From Morella rubra (lineage: Eukaryota > Streptophyta > Magnoliopsida > Fagales > Myricaceae), in contig CM025855.1 of assembly GCA_003952965.2 (NCBI GenBank), forward strand, positions 10,574,174-10,638,173: 64,000 nt of DNA, given 5' to 3'. Every line of letters starts with the position of its first letter. Within the stretch, counting starts at the first letter, position 1. Positions 34,165 through 46,567 of this stretch are shown one piece after another. Under the pieces are notes generated by a model. The model searched no databases. It had not been told where the DNA came from and was given only the letters and a program-made list of their open reading frames with translations. Position numbers and translations under genes: made by a program.

Positions 34165-35487
34165 TCTTAGCCCAAGGTTGTTTTGCAAAACAATCTATAT
34201 TTGGTTTTGATGATAATAAAAATTCTAAGTTTTGAAGGCTTTTAGATTTTATATTGTCAATCCTCTTTTCTAAAAGATATATTTCAAAAGATTGAGGTTT
34301 TCTATCTAAAATATTTCTAATTGGACTTGAACACCATTACATAAGTTGATAAATCAATTTTCATATTGTAGGTGTTTTAAGATGTTGAAATGGATTGGAC
34401 ACTGTTAAAGATGCTGAATTTTCTCTCAAGTATGATGGTGTCGACACATTGCCTAATGGTGTTGACACATTGCATTGACACCCGAGAAAACAATTTCAGA
34501 CCAAGTTTCACGATGTCGACACATTGCATTGGCACTCGAGACAACAATTTCAGACCAAGTTTCATAGTGCCGACACATTGCACTGACACCCAAGACAACA
34601 ATTCCAGACCAATTTCATGGTGTCGACACATTGAAGTCTAGTGTCGATATATTGCACTGTCTCCCAAGAGCACAACTCTAGATCAATTTTTAATGTGTCA
34701 ACACATGCTAACCATGTGTCAACACATACATGATTTTGAAGAAAATCTGGAACGACGTCAAAACATTCAAAATGCTCTAAAAAGACGTGGGTGCCCTTCC
34801 AACGGTGCTTTCGATGACTTTGAAGACTGTTGAAGAAAAAGAAGGTTTAAATAGAAGAAGTTAGAGAGAAAAAGAAACCAAACGTGCTATTTACTCTTGA
34901 CCTAACTTCTAGAGAGAGAAAGTGCTTTGAAGAAGAGAGAAGATTGCACCTACCAAGAAAGCTTGTGATTCCCTTGCCAAACTTCAGCTTTCTATAGAGA
35001 ATCTTGTCTTCTTGTGCACCTTTGTACTTTCCACTTGTATATTCGGCTTTGAGAGCCATTTTCTAATATTCCTTTGTACCTATCCTTTGAAAATCACTTG
35101 AGTGTTGGGTAAACACTTGGTCCTACTCGTGTGGGTAGAAGAAATCCCTTAGATTTTGGGATTTGTGAAGTGAGTTAAAGCGTGAGCTCGGAAAAATGCT
35201 TTGTAAAGGTTCCTTAGCACTGGGAAGCTAAGGTGTACTTACTATTTGAAGAATAGTGAAGGAAGCCCAAGGAAGTCAATAGCCTTGGGGGTGGACGTAG
35301 GCAAGTGTTGCCGAACCACCTAAAATTACGTGTCATCTCTCTAACTCTATCTCTCCTTTTCACACGTTTCATATCTCTCTTTGTGGTGCTTTATGCTTTA
35401 TTGTTATACTGCTTAAATTATCTTGAAAAAGTTTTAAAATTTATTAAAACCAATTCACCCCCTCTTGGGTTGTTATTTAGACTTTCA
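34165..35487 (+). repeat. 5' LTR of the SIRE element
   Basis: 1323 bp. It begins TCTTAGCCCAAGGTTG, where the 3' LTR has TGTTAGCCC, so the first dinucleotide is mutated. It ends TTTAGACTTTCA before the primer site. It contains a cluster of TGTCGACAC-type words at about 34435-34725. Confidence 0.92.
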
Positions 35488-35489
35488 AT

Positions 35490-35501
35490 TGGTATCAGAG
35501 C
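35490..35501 (+). other. Primer-binding site of the SIRE element
   Basis: TGGTATCAGAGC, complementary to the 3' end of initiator tRNA-Met, two bases after the LTR. Confidence 0.9.
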
Positions 35502-35522
35502 TGAGGTTTAATATCTCTATGT

Positions 35523-37121
35523 ATGACAACCCTTGTTAGTTCCTCTTTAGCTGAAGGTCAATCCACAAATAGACCACCTTTGTTCAATGGGACTTGCTAT
35601 AACTATTGGAAGGCAAGGATGAGAATTATATCCAAGCCGTTGATTACGATCTGTGGAGAATCATTTCTAGAGGTCCTAAATTTCCTAAGACAGGAAGGTA
35701 CGTTGAAGGATGAAAAGAATTTTGATGACGCTGATCTTAAGCTTATGTCTTTAAATTCTAAAGCTATGAATGTGTTATATTGTGCACTTGATTCAAATGA
35801 ATTTAATCTTGTTTCCGGTTGTGATACAGCGAAACAAATTTGGGACAAACTTCAAGTGGCCCATGAAGGTATAAATCAAGTTAAAGAGAACAAGATTAGT
35901 ATGCTTGTTCATAGTTATGAACTTTTTAAGATGAAACTCGATGAAAATATTTCATCTATGTTTACTCACTTTACTGATATTATAAATGGTCTTAAATCTC
36001 TTGGTAAAGAATATACTAATGTTGAAATGGTGAGAAAGATCCTTAGGTGTCTACCAAAAGCTTGGGAACCAAGGTCACCGCCATTCAAGAAGCCAAAGAC
36101 TTGACAAAGCTTTCTTTGGATGAGCTCATGGGATCTCTCATGACACATGAGATGAACCAAGTAAAGGAAGATGAGGATGAAGGAAAAGGAAAAAGAGGCA
36201 TTGCCTTGAAAGCCTCATGCTCTAATGATGATGAGTCTTCCAAAGATGATGAAGAAATGACATTGTTCACCAAGAGATTCCAAGGAAAACAAGCTACAAA
36301 GGTGATAGTAGCAAGAAAAATGACATTATTTGCTTTTGGATGCAAGAAGCCGGGACATATAAAGACGAATTGCCCAACCTTGAATCCCACAAGAAATCAA
36401 AGGATTTCAAAGACAAAAAGAAAGCTTTTTGGCCGCATGGGGAGAGTCTGATGAAAGTGATAGTGATAGTGATGAAGAAGTTGCAAATCTATGCTTCATG
36501 GCAAAGGATAATGAAGATGAGGTACAAGACTCTTCAATTTTTTCTTTCTCTTTTGATGAATTACAAGATGCATTTGATGAACAATATCTTGAATTGAAAA
36601 GAGTGTTTTCAAAGTATTGTTGTCTTAAAAAGAACCTTGATGCACTTATTCAAGAAAATGATACTTTGAAATACCAAGTTGTTTCTCTTGGAGGGAATCT
36701 TGCAAGAGTCACAAAAGAAAATGAGAAAATCATGCAAGAAGAGTCCAATGATTTAAAATCTGAAAACATTGATTTGAAGAAGAAAGTTGACTCTCTTACT
36801 CAAGATCTTGCAGATTCACTCAAGGAAAAAGAAATCTTGATATTCTTCTTGGTTCCCAAAGATGTTGTTTCAACAAAAGTGGATTGGTATGTTTCGGTTG
36901 GTAATCAAAAGTTATATTCGGATATGATTATTAAATCATCTACAACCTTTGCCATGTGTAATTTTTGTGGAAAGAATGTACACATCTCACACACTTGTCC
37001 AACTAGAAAGAAATCCACTCAAGGGATCAAATTTGTGTGGATCCAAAAAGACAAGGTGAAGGAATTTATTTCTAACACCAATGGACCCAAAAAGATTTGG
37101 GTACCAAAAGTCAAGAGTTGA
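35523..37121 (+). pseudogene. SIRE gag (broken)
   Basis: Starts MTTLVSSSLAEGQSTNRPP at 35523 with the gag core NYWKARMRIIS and CALDSNEFNLVSGC. Frameshifts occur near 36070 and 36440. Collinear text continues with VTAIQEAKDLTKLSLDELMG, an acidic patch and a damaged zinc knuckle FAFGCKKPGHIKTNCP in which the first Cys is Phe. A long coiled coil (36429-36850) follows, then a second Cys/His stretch (CNFCGKNVHISHTC). The closely related gag at 54554-56035 has the same order. It would have packaged the element RNA. Confidence 0.85.
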
Positions 37122-37140
37122 TTCCTTTTTGTAGGAGTGC

Positions 37141-40135
37141 TTGAAGTCCAATGAAACCAAGGAACATTGGGTCCTTGATAGTGGATGCTCCAAGCACATG
37201 ACCGAAGACAAAAGTTGGTCTAACTCGCTTTGTCTCAAAGGAAAGGGTTCGGTTACTTTTGGTGACAATGGCAAAGGAAAGATACTCGGTGTTGGTAGCA
37301 TTGGTATGTCTCCTAATCCCATAATTGAGAATGTACTTCTAGTTGATGATTTAAAACATAATCTCTTGAGTATTAGTCAATTATGTGATAAGGGAAACCG
37401 AGTCATTTTTAAATCATCAATATGTCTTGTTGAAAATATTGAAAGTAAGAAAGTCTTGTTTGTTGGACATAGATTTGAAAATGTGTACATTATTCATTTA
37501 GAGAGCATTCCTCAGATAATATAAAATGTCTTTCAGCTCTAAATGACAAGGATAGTTGGTTGTGGCATAGAAGGCTTGCTCATGCAAGCATGGACTTGAT
37601 TTCAAAATTGGCCAGAAAGAATTTTGTTTCGGGTTTGCTAACCTTACTTTTGAAAAAGACAAAATTTGTGCAGCATGTCAAAAAGGCAAACAAACCAAAA
37701 CCTCTTTTAAGCCCAAAAATGTGGTGTCCACTTCTAGGCCACTTCAACTTCTACACATGGACTTATTTGGTCCAACCCGAACTTTAAGTTTGGGTGGCAA
37801 ACGTTATGGCTTTGTTGTTGTTGATGATTTTCAGTAGATTCACATGGGTTCTATTCCTAGCTCATAAAGATGAGGCTTTTCATGCTTTTGAAAAACTTAG
37901 CAAGAGGATTCAAAATGAAAAAGTTTTGCTATTTCTAGCATAAGGAGTGATCATGGAAAAGAATTTGAAAATTTCTCCTTTGAAAAGTTTTGTGGTGAAA
38001 ATGGTATTAACATAACTTCTCGGCTCCTAGAACTCCTCAACAAAATGGTGTTGTAGAGAGGAAGAATAGGACTCTTGAAGAAATGAACCTTGCTATGTGA
38101 AAACAACTTCCCTGATTACTTCTGGGCTAAAGCAATGAGCATAAGTTGTCATTTTATGAACCGTTGTATGATTAGACTATTCTTAAGAAAACTTCATATG
38201 AGCTATGGAATGATAGAAAACCCAACATTGGTTACTTCCATGTTTTCGGATGCAAATACTTTATGCTCAACAACAACAAAGACAATTTGAGTAAGTTTGA
38301 TGTAAAAGTGGATGAAGGTATCTTTCTTGGTTATTCAACATTTAGTAAAGCTTATCGTGTTTTCAATAAACGTATATTGGTTGTTGAAGAATCAATCCAT
38401 GTGTTTTTGATGAATCTAACAATCTTGTGAAAAGAAATGATGAAGATATTATAGATCTTGACAAAGAAGTTGAGAAACTTGCATAAATGAGGATAAGAAG
38501 AAACACTTGTACAAGAGCAAGATCTCAAGAATCAAAGAAGATGATCAACAAGTCAACAATGATCTACCAATGTCATGGAAATATGTCAAAAGTCATCCTC
38601 TCCAGCAAATTATTGGTAATGTTGAGAAAGGGGTAAGCACTCGCTCTTCTATAAACCAAGCTAATAATTTTGCTTACTTTCTCAAGCCTAAGAATTTTCT
38701 TGAATCCATGCTATGAAGATTAAAACAATTTGAGAAAAACCAAGTATGTCTAGTTCCTAGACCCAAGGATTATCCAATTATTGGTACAAAATGGGTTTTT
38801 AGAAACAAAATGGATGAATGGGGTTGTAGTAGGAACAAGGCAAGATTTAGCCCAAGGTTACAATCAAGATTGATTTTGATGAAACATGGATAAAGAGAAG
38901 AGTTCTGCAAAGCATCCCTCGGATCACAATGGCTTCAAATCCAAGCAGTCCGCTTTCACAAGTTTCCTTGGACACATCATCACTCGGGAGAAAAGAATAA
39001 TGATTTGTATGAGTTGTTATGGTACAAAATCACTGTTTTTGATTTTTGAAACAGAATCTGGCTTGTATAAAGATTTTAAACTCTTCAAATGGATGTGAAA
39101 ATCTTCTTAAATGGATTCCTCACGGAAGAAGTATATGTTTAGCAACCACCGGGCTTTGAAGATGAAAAGCTTTCAAATCATGTGTACAAGCTCACAAAGG
39201 CACTTTATGGCTTGAAACAAGCATGGTATGAACGTCTAAGTTGAAAATGTTTTTCACGAGGTAAAATTGATACTACTTTTTCACTAAGGAAAAAGACAAT
39301 GAATTGTTAACGGTTCAAATTTATGTCGATGACATTATTTTTGGATCAACTAATGAATCTTTGTGTCAAGAGTTCTCACAAGTCATGCAAGGTGAATTTG
39401 AGATGAGCCTCATAGGAGAATTGAACTATTTTCTTGGCCTCCAAATCAAACAATGCAATGAAAGCATTTTCATCAATCAAGCAAAGTATACAAGAGATCT
39501 CCTCAAGTGATTCAGTATGGACAACTCAAAACATATGAGCACACCTATGAGTCCATCTACAAAATTAAAAAAGGATGAAAAAGATAAGGATGTGGACCAA
39601 ACAAAATATAGAGTTATGAATGGCTCCTTACTCTATCTTACAGCTAGTAGACCGGATATAATATTTAGTGTATACATGTGTGCTAAATTCCAATCTTGTC
39701 CTAAGGAATATCATTTCTTTGCGGTTAAAAGGATTTTTAGATATCTTGTTGGCACTCAAAATCTTGGTTTGTTTTAGTCTAAGAGTGTTGAATTTAATTT
39801 ACATGGATATTCGGATGCGAAATATGCAGGGTGTAAAATTGATAGAAAGAGTACTAGTGGTGCGTGCCAATTTCTTGGACCCTCACTAGTCTCTTGGTGT
39901 TGTAAGAAACAAAACTCCGTGGCTCTATCAACCACGGAAGCTGAGTATATTGCTGGGCAATTGTTGTGCACAAGTATTGTGGATGAAACAACAATTGAAA
40001 GATTTTAATCTTCATTATTCTTTCATCCCAATAAAATGTGACAACACTAGTGCGATTAATCTTACAAAAAATCCAATTTAGCACTCTAGGACAAAACATA
40101 TAGATTTTGCTTTATTCGCTAAGAAATTGGAATGA
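37141..40135 (+). pseudogene. SIRE protease-integrase-RT-RNase H (broken)
   Basis: The protease is at 37141-37524 with WVLDSGCSKHMT, an intact D-S-G. The pre-integrase HRRLAHASMDL is at 37560. Integrase is in pieces to about 38300 (SDHGKEFENF, NNFPDYFWAKAM). RT starts near 38740 (GTKWVFRNKMDEWG), and its catalytic motif IYVDDIIFGSTNE is at 39304. RNase H follows with YLTASRPDIIF, GYSDAKYAG, STSGACQFLG and STTEAEYIAG, ending at 40135. At least ten frameshifts or stops are visible, so no polyprotein can be made. Confidence 0.9.
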
Positions 40136-40328
40136 TATTTTCTTCGGATTAAATTGGTGATATATGCTTGATTTGTCATATTAATTGTGTTAATGATTGC
40201 ATTGGACATGTTCTGATCTGTGTTTAAATTGCTTTCTGTGCATTTCTTCTTAAAATCATGTTTTTTCTTTGTGAAAACATTCTATGTACTCTTTATGCAT
40301 GCCATGTGTCAACACTTGGTAAAACAAG

Positions 40329-42799
40329 TGTCATACCCCGAGCTTTTAAACATCACATGCATATTGCTTATGATATCTTGCTTGATATTAGTAGTGCGTT
40401 TAGGGGATACTTAGTGACTAAGAGAGAGTATTTAGTACTTGAGATACTAAGTTCGAACCTTGATTAGGACATGATTAAGTGAGAATTGGAGTTCTCATGC
40501 AACTGAGTTATTGTTCAGGAGATTGAGGAGAACGCATTGGATCAATTTAAATTTTTAAGCTAGCAGGTCATTTTTATCTCAAAACCTTGATTAGGACCTG
40601 ATTAAGTGAGATTTGGAGTTCACGTGTAACTAGGTTGTTGTTCAGAATGTTGAGGAGCTCGTATTGGATCAATTTAATTTTTTAAGCAAGTAGGATGTTT
40701 TTGTCTTGAAAACCGAACCACATGATTTTTATTCTACTAATATGTCGGGAGTTCATCCACGAGCTTATGGTTCAATTTTGGAGACTTTTTATTTTTCGGA
40801 AGGTAGTAGGTTGATTTTTGAAATTATGGATAGAGATGAATTACAGATAGAGATGAACTGTTAGAGATGAATTAGGATAGAGATGAATTAAGATAGAGAT
40901 GAATTGTGGATAGAGATGAACTATGGATAGATATGAGTGGATAGAGATGAAGTGGATAGAGATGACTTGTGGATAGAGATAAAATTGTGGATAGAGATGA
41001 CACATAGGAAGCTTGACGAATCAAGGCTAGAAAGCATGACAAAAAAGGCTAAACCTAAAAAAGCATGAGGTGTCAAACTGTAGGAGTTTCAGCGGTGACT
41101 CGCCATAGCTACCATGCCTTGCAGCTGCTGTAGGTTGCTAGGTGTCGACATGAGGTGAATGTAACCTTTTGAGTCACTGAACTAGCCTAGACACGTGTCA
41201 TGATGTGATGAACCAAGCTTGCCTATAAATAGGGGTGGCCGGCCATTTAAACTTACACCATCTCATTAGCAAATTGTGGGTTAAGCTTGAGATTAGTAGA
41301 GAAGTGAAGTAGAAGCAAGAAGGAGGAATCGATTAAGAAGTTTAGCAAAGATCAAGCTCACTTAGAGGTAAAGTTTAGTTGGTTATCTTTGATTTCGATT
41401 CAAGTTTTCAAGATGATTATTGTGAATCTCTTGTCTTTATTATTCTAGCATCTCTTGATGTTATTAGTGTTTTTCTATTCTTCCTATTGTTCTTGATGTT
41501 CTTCGTGTTCTTGACGAAGAACAAGCTCGTCCTTTCGAAAAAGTATCATTTTCAAAGTTCGATTCGTTTTCAAGTTATTTTTCAACTTTGATCCGTTTCT
41601 TTTCAAAATTTCTTCCAAAAGTTATTTTTTCAAAGCTTGAACATATTTCTTTCCTTCTGATTTCAATACTTTTCATGTCAAAATTAGTATTTTCTACGTG
41701 GTGATTAAGCCGATTTTTAACCGAGAAATCAAAGTGTTGTTTTTGCCTTCACAACATTTTCCTTTGAGAACTGTTTTATAATGTTGTGATGATGGAAACG
41801 AGTTAAGGTGTTGCATATCATAAATGAGATGTATGGGCATTGATATGAGACATGCATACTTAACTTGTACGTTGGAAAGGAATATTTTGATGTTCAAGTG
41901 TGGTTAAGGTATTGCATATCATGAATGATATGTATGGGCGTTGACATGAGACATGCATACTTAACGTATACTGTGAAGATGTGACAGTACTGTGCACAAG
42001 AGGATGTGTTCACATTGTTGTGAAATTCTGGCCTCTCGTCGTACTCGGAAAGATCCTCTTGAGGATACCATATTCTACTCTGGGAGTAATGTGCAAAATA
42101 CGGCCATGTTCTACTCTGGGAGTAATGCCAAAAACATGGAGGTTACTTGTAACCCATCACTCTGGCCAAGTGATTCACTCTGTGAGAGTAGTGGTGGTTG
42201 AAAAATGGAAAAAGATCATTTTTAAGAATTGAGTCTTTTCATTTACTTTCTTCTTCTATTTTGAGATTTTATTGATGAACGGGTTTTCTTCAATATCTTT
42301 TCTTATATCTGCTAACCACTGCTTTACTGAGTCATTTGACTCACCGTTGTTTGTTAAATTTAGCATGTTCAGAAATTTACTTTACATGAGGTCTTGATAC
42401 TAAGCTGCTGGGTCAAGAACTAGACATCAGAGAATTATATTTTCTAGCGATCCTACCACATAGAAAGTTGATACTCTTTTGTGATATCAGAATAAAGATC
42501 TTAGTATCTATTGCTTTAGGCCGTAACCTCAGTTTGATTACTATTTTCTTCACGGTAGTGTCAAATCATTTATAGATTGTTGATTTAAGTCTAAATGGGC
42601 TTTAGTGTTGACATTGGTCCATTTGATAGTTGTTGTTATTAGAGGTCAGAAAGCACTTGACTGGGATTCTTCTCCCCCCATGGGATTTTCCTCTCCCTCC
42701 ACATATCTCTCCCTGCTTTAACAAACTGGCCGTAACCTCAGTTTACGGCGTCCATTACTATAAGACAACGTTGAGGTCTTCACGGTCCGGGCTATTACA
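40329..42799 (+). mobile_element. Nested solo gypsy-type LTR with 5-bp target-site duplication
   Basis: 2471 bp, starting TGTCATACCCCGAGC and ending CGGGCTATTACA. It is flanked by identical ACAAG at 40324-40328 and 42800-42804, and removal joins the SIRE sequence AACAAGTGTCAAC. A plus-strand TATA box CCTATAAATAGGGG at about 41222 fits LTR orientation plus. Long length and termini resemble the chromovirus LTR at 48765-52134. It contains internal duplications (about 128 bp at 40453-40700, about 101 bp at 41802-41990) and a minisatellite. No coding part is present. Confidence 0.88.
40825..41003 (+). repeat. GGATAGAGATGAA minisatellite in the solo LTR
   Basis: About ten irregular copies of GGATAGAGATGA with spacers such as ATTGT or ACT, period about 16-20 bp, just upstream of the LTR TATA box. 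Confidence 0.85.
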
Positions 42800-43183
42800 A
42801 CAAGTGTCAACTTTTCTGGTTTTTCATGGTTGTTTTCATTGGAGAAGTATGTGTCGACACCATAAATTCAAGTGTCGACACATAAGCTTCCCTCAGAGCC
42901 CTTTTAAACTATGTTCTGGAGCATGTGCAATATGTTGACACATTGAGCCAATATGTCGACACATCTTTCGAGTTCACTGTTTTTAAAAGGGGTACACATG
43001 GCACATTTATACTCTTTTAGGGTCAGGGGTCGGCACTTTTGCTTCTCCCCATTTCATAGAACATCTTTTCTCTCCCAAATGGTGCAAACCTCTCTCTCCC
43101 TCACAAACTCCATTTACCCACTTCCTTCGTTGAAAAAATCCACCGCTGATAGCCTTCAATCTCCTCATAGCCCCATTGCCTTG

Positions 43184-44707
43184 ATGTCTTCCAGCATTTC
43201 CAAGCATCCCTTTCAACAAACGCCATCTTCTGTTGGTTAAAGGGCACAAAAGAAAGGACGAGGCACTGAGGAACGCACTCCCACTCTAGAGGCCTACATT
43301 TACAGGTCAGGTCTTTGTAAAAATTGTTTTGTTCAAGACTTTCGGAATAGAAAAGTTATTGCTAGACGTTGGGCTGATTTTCAATGGTTTAGTGAGAGTG
43401 GTTTTGATTTTAAAGAGATGTTCGAATTTCAAGGATGGGGTATTCTTATGAATTTAAAGGTGGACTGTTACGTGTATTTGGTGGAATTGGTTTATGCTAA
43501 TTTTTAATTTTGAAAGTCTAGGATGCCACCAGTTACGTGAATGGGAAGCAATTAGACATGTCAGTTTCTTCCCTAAATTTGTTGGTCTCTGCCCCTAATA
43601 GTGAAAAGAAGTTCTTTGATGCTTATGGTTAGATGAGTATGTCTGAGATAGAACCCATTGATATTCTTAGGGTTGTGTTGGATAATCCAGCTCTTAATGA
43701 GGCAATTGGACCTACTGCTAGTGACTTGATAATTCCTAGAATGATTTTGCATAATATGGTTAGAATATTATTTTGCCAAGGATTGGGAAATTTGAGTACA
43801 TCACCTTTTAAGAATTGTTCATTATGTACTGTCACATCACTCATACGCATATAAACCTTGGTCATCTAATGCTTAATCACATGAAAGCTGCTACTGAGAA
43901 GAAGCAAGGGCTCCCTTATGGGATGTTTTTCACACATATATTTCATGTGCTTGAGATTGATATGACTGGAGAAGTAAGAGAAAGGCCAAAAGATTCCAAG
44001 GAATATAACAAGAAAACCCTTCAGTTAATGGGTTTTATTCAAAATGATGATGGAGAATAGGTAAAGAAAGGTGAGGTAACACCTCAGAAAGGAAGTGCAT
44101 GGGGTTCAAAGTCTAAAGAAGAAAGTGATGATGAGGAAGAGGCTACCACTGAAAGAACTCCCACTGGAACTAGGACTCCTATGGGAGAGCACACTCCTAT
44201 CACTTTTCCTTCTCTACAGATTGGCTCATCCTCCCGACTGCCTGGTATGGTACTAGTTCTCATGAGCCTCCCTTGAGTTCTCTTGAAGCCTTGGCTGAGA
44301 TAAAGGAAGAACAGAAGAAATTGAGTCAAAAATTGGAGGACATGGCCACAAGCATGAAGACGGGGTTCGACAGTATTATGAAGCTGCTCACTATTCATAC
44401 TGAGCGATTTGGTACTCTTGATAAGGATATGATGGGTCTTAAGCACCAAGTCAACAACAGCATCCATGTGGCTAGCAATGTGATTCAGAACACAGTGGAT
44501 GAGTTTGCTTCTACCTCTGATGAGCTTCAAGCTTTTGTGAAGTCCTCTGCCGAAGATGTTGTTAAGGCCACCGAGGTCCGTTTGGAAGAAGATAGAAATC
44601 TTCATCCTCATGTCATGAAATGGACGTATTGGTTTTCAACGGCTTGGATGAACTGGTTGAAGAAGTTTGAGATTGAGTATCCTCCTCCTCCTTTTGGTTC
44701 TCCATAG
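43184..44707 (+). pseudogene. SIRE envelope-like frame (broken)
   Basis: The ATG at 43184 opens MSSSISKHPFQQTPSS, followed in shifting frames by IYRSGLCKNCFVQDFRNRK, WADFQWFSESGFDFK and LYGMFFTHIFHVLEID-like text at 43815-44060. A Ser/Thr-rich linker and a coiled coil at 44273-44707 (EEQKKLSQKLEDMATSMKTG) follow. It lies between RNase H and the 3' LTR, where SIRE elements carry an extra envelope-like frame of unproven function. The end WMNWLKKFEIEYPPPPFG is intact. Several stops occur between 43500 and 43640. Confidence 0.75.
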
Positions 44708-45411
44708 CCCCCTACCTTTAACACCTCCCCTTATCCTGCTTTTTGATGATGCCAAACGGGGAAAAGTTCTAAGTACTATGTTGACTTCCTATCTCTTAAC
44801 TGAGGACATTCTATTTTATATTAACTTTAGTTTGTCCTCTTTTGTTTTGTATTTATTCTGGTTGAAGTTCTAAGTACTATGTTGACTTCCTAGCTCTTAA
44901 CTAAGGACATTCCATTTTGTATTAACCTTAGTTTGTCCTCTTTTGTTTTGTATTTATTTTGGTTGACTGAACACTTGACTTCCTTTATCTAATAGATATC
45001 TATGTTTATTTATATATCTCCATTGGATTATTTTATTATGCTCATATCTGTTGATTTTCTAATGGTGATCATAAGGGATTTGAGAAGTGCTTATCTCTTT
45101 GCACTTAAATGTGGATATTTGAGATTTGCTTTACATGTGGTATTCCTATCTTTCAATTCTCAATATATGAAGTCTTGTGTTCTGGATTGAAATATAAAGT
45201 TTGGGAAGTTTGGAGAAAGGATATAGAAGTGCTTTTTAATGTCTTTCAAATTTTGAAAAACCTCTATATACAAAGGAAACTCTTAAAATTTTTTTTGTAA
45301 AATCTTAAAGTCCTTTTTGCTAAAAATGTGATGAAAAACTCTTGCTTATTCTTAGGGGGAGCTTTTCCATTTGTTAGCAAATTGTCGTTTTTAAAATGGT
45401 TTGTCATCATC
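44708..45411 (+). other. SIRE 3' internal region, non-coding
   Basis: A roughly 100-bp tandem duplication containing AAGTTCTAAGTACTATGTTGACTTCCTA is visible at 44763-44960, followed by T-rich sequence up to the polypurine tract. Confidence 0.6.
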
Positions 45412-45425
45412 AAAAAGGGGGAGAT
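45412..45425 (+). other. Polypurine tract of the SIRE element
   Basis: AAAAAGGGGGAGAT immediately precedes the TGTTAG start of the 3' LTR. The same tract precedes the 3' LTR at 56828. Confidence 0.9.
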
Positions 45426-46567
45426 TGTTAGCCCAAGGTTGTTTTGCAAAACAATCTATATTTGATTTTGATGATAACAAAAATTCTAAGTTTTGAAGGC
45501 TTTTAGATTTTATATTGTCAATCCACTTTTCTAAAAGATATATTTCAAAAGATCAAGGTTTTTCTATCTAAAATATTTCTAAGTGGACTTAAACACCATT
45601 ACAAGTTGATGAAATCAATTTTCATATTGTAGGTGTTTTAAGAGTTGAAATGGATTGGACACTATCAAAGAAGCTTAATTTTCTCTCAAGTACTGATAGT
45701 GTCGACACATTGCACTGTAGACAATAATTCCAGACCAAGTTTCATGGTGTTGACATATTGCTTGATGGTGTCGACACATTGCACTGACACCCGTGACAAC
45801 AATTCCAGACCAAGTTTCATGGTATCGACATATTGCACTATCTCCCGCGAGCACAACTCCAGATAATTTTTTGGTGTGTCAACACATACCATGATTTTGA
45901 AGAAAATCTAGAACAACATCAAAACATTCAAAATGCTCTAAAAAGACGTGGGTGCCCTTCCAACGATGCTTTTACTGGCTTTGAAGACCGTTGAAGAAAA
46001 ATAAGGTTTAAATAGAAGAAGTTAGAGAGAAAGAAAATGCGTGCTATTTACTCTTGACTAACTTCTAGAGAGAGAAAGTGCTTTGAAGAAGAAAGAAGAC
46101 TACACTTACCAAGAAAGCTTGTTATTCCCCGCCAAACTTCAGCTTTCTATAGAGAATCTTGTCTTCTTGCACCTTTGTACTTTCACTTGTATATTCGGCT
46201 TTGAGAGCCATTCTCTAATATTCTTTTTGTACCCATCTTTGTAAATCACTTGAGTGTTGGGTAAACACTGGTCCTACTCATATGGGTAGAAGAAATCCCT
46301 TAGATTTTGGGATTTGTGAAGTGAGTTGAGCGTGAGCTCGGAAAACGCTTTGTAAAGGTTCCTTGGGGATGGATGTAGGCAAGTGTTGGCCGAACCACCT
46401 AAAATTACGGTGTCATCTCTCTAACTTTATCTCTCTTTTTCGCATGTTCATTTCTCTCTTTGTGGTGCTTTATGCTTTACTGTTATACTGCTTAAATTAT
46501 CTTGAAAAAGTTTTAAAATTTATTAAAACTCAATTCACCCCCTCTTGGGTTGTTGTTTAGACTTTCA
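45426..46567 (+). repeat. 3' LTR of the SIRE element
   Basis: 1142 bp, TGTTAGCCC to GACTTTCA. It matches the 5' LTR but lacks several segments, including part of the GTCGAC-word cluster and part of the AACCTC/AAGTCAATAGCC region near its end, so it is about 180 bp shorter. Confidence 0.92.

Larger units (their letters stand above)
34165..46567 (+). mobile_element. SIRE-lineage Ty1/copia retrotransposon, full length, decayed
   Basis: Two LTRs (34165-35487 and 45426-46567) bound gag, pol and an envelope-like frame, and the whole is flanked by identical AAATT at 34160-34164 and 46568-46572. The primer site is TGGTATCAGAGC (35490-35501) and the polypurine tract AAAAAGGGGGAGAT (45412-45425). The order protease-integrase-RT-RNase H is copia. 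A long gag with a coiled coil and an extra frame after RNase H are features of the SIRE/Maximus lineage. Many frameshifts in pol, LTR divergence and a nested solo LTR (40329-42799) show it is old. Confidence 0.95.

Noticed and set aside
34377..34641. Overlapping repetitive frames in both strands of the SIRE LTR
   Set aside because: They arise from the repeated TGTCGACACATTG words and recur in the 3' LTR. LTR repeats, not genes.
43629..43865. Minus-strand frame of 78 codons opposite the SIRE envelope-like frame
   Set aside because: It mirrors the plus-strand frame at 43633-43854, which is the one that continues the envelope-like sequence.
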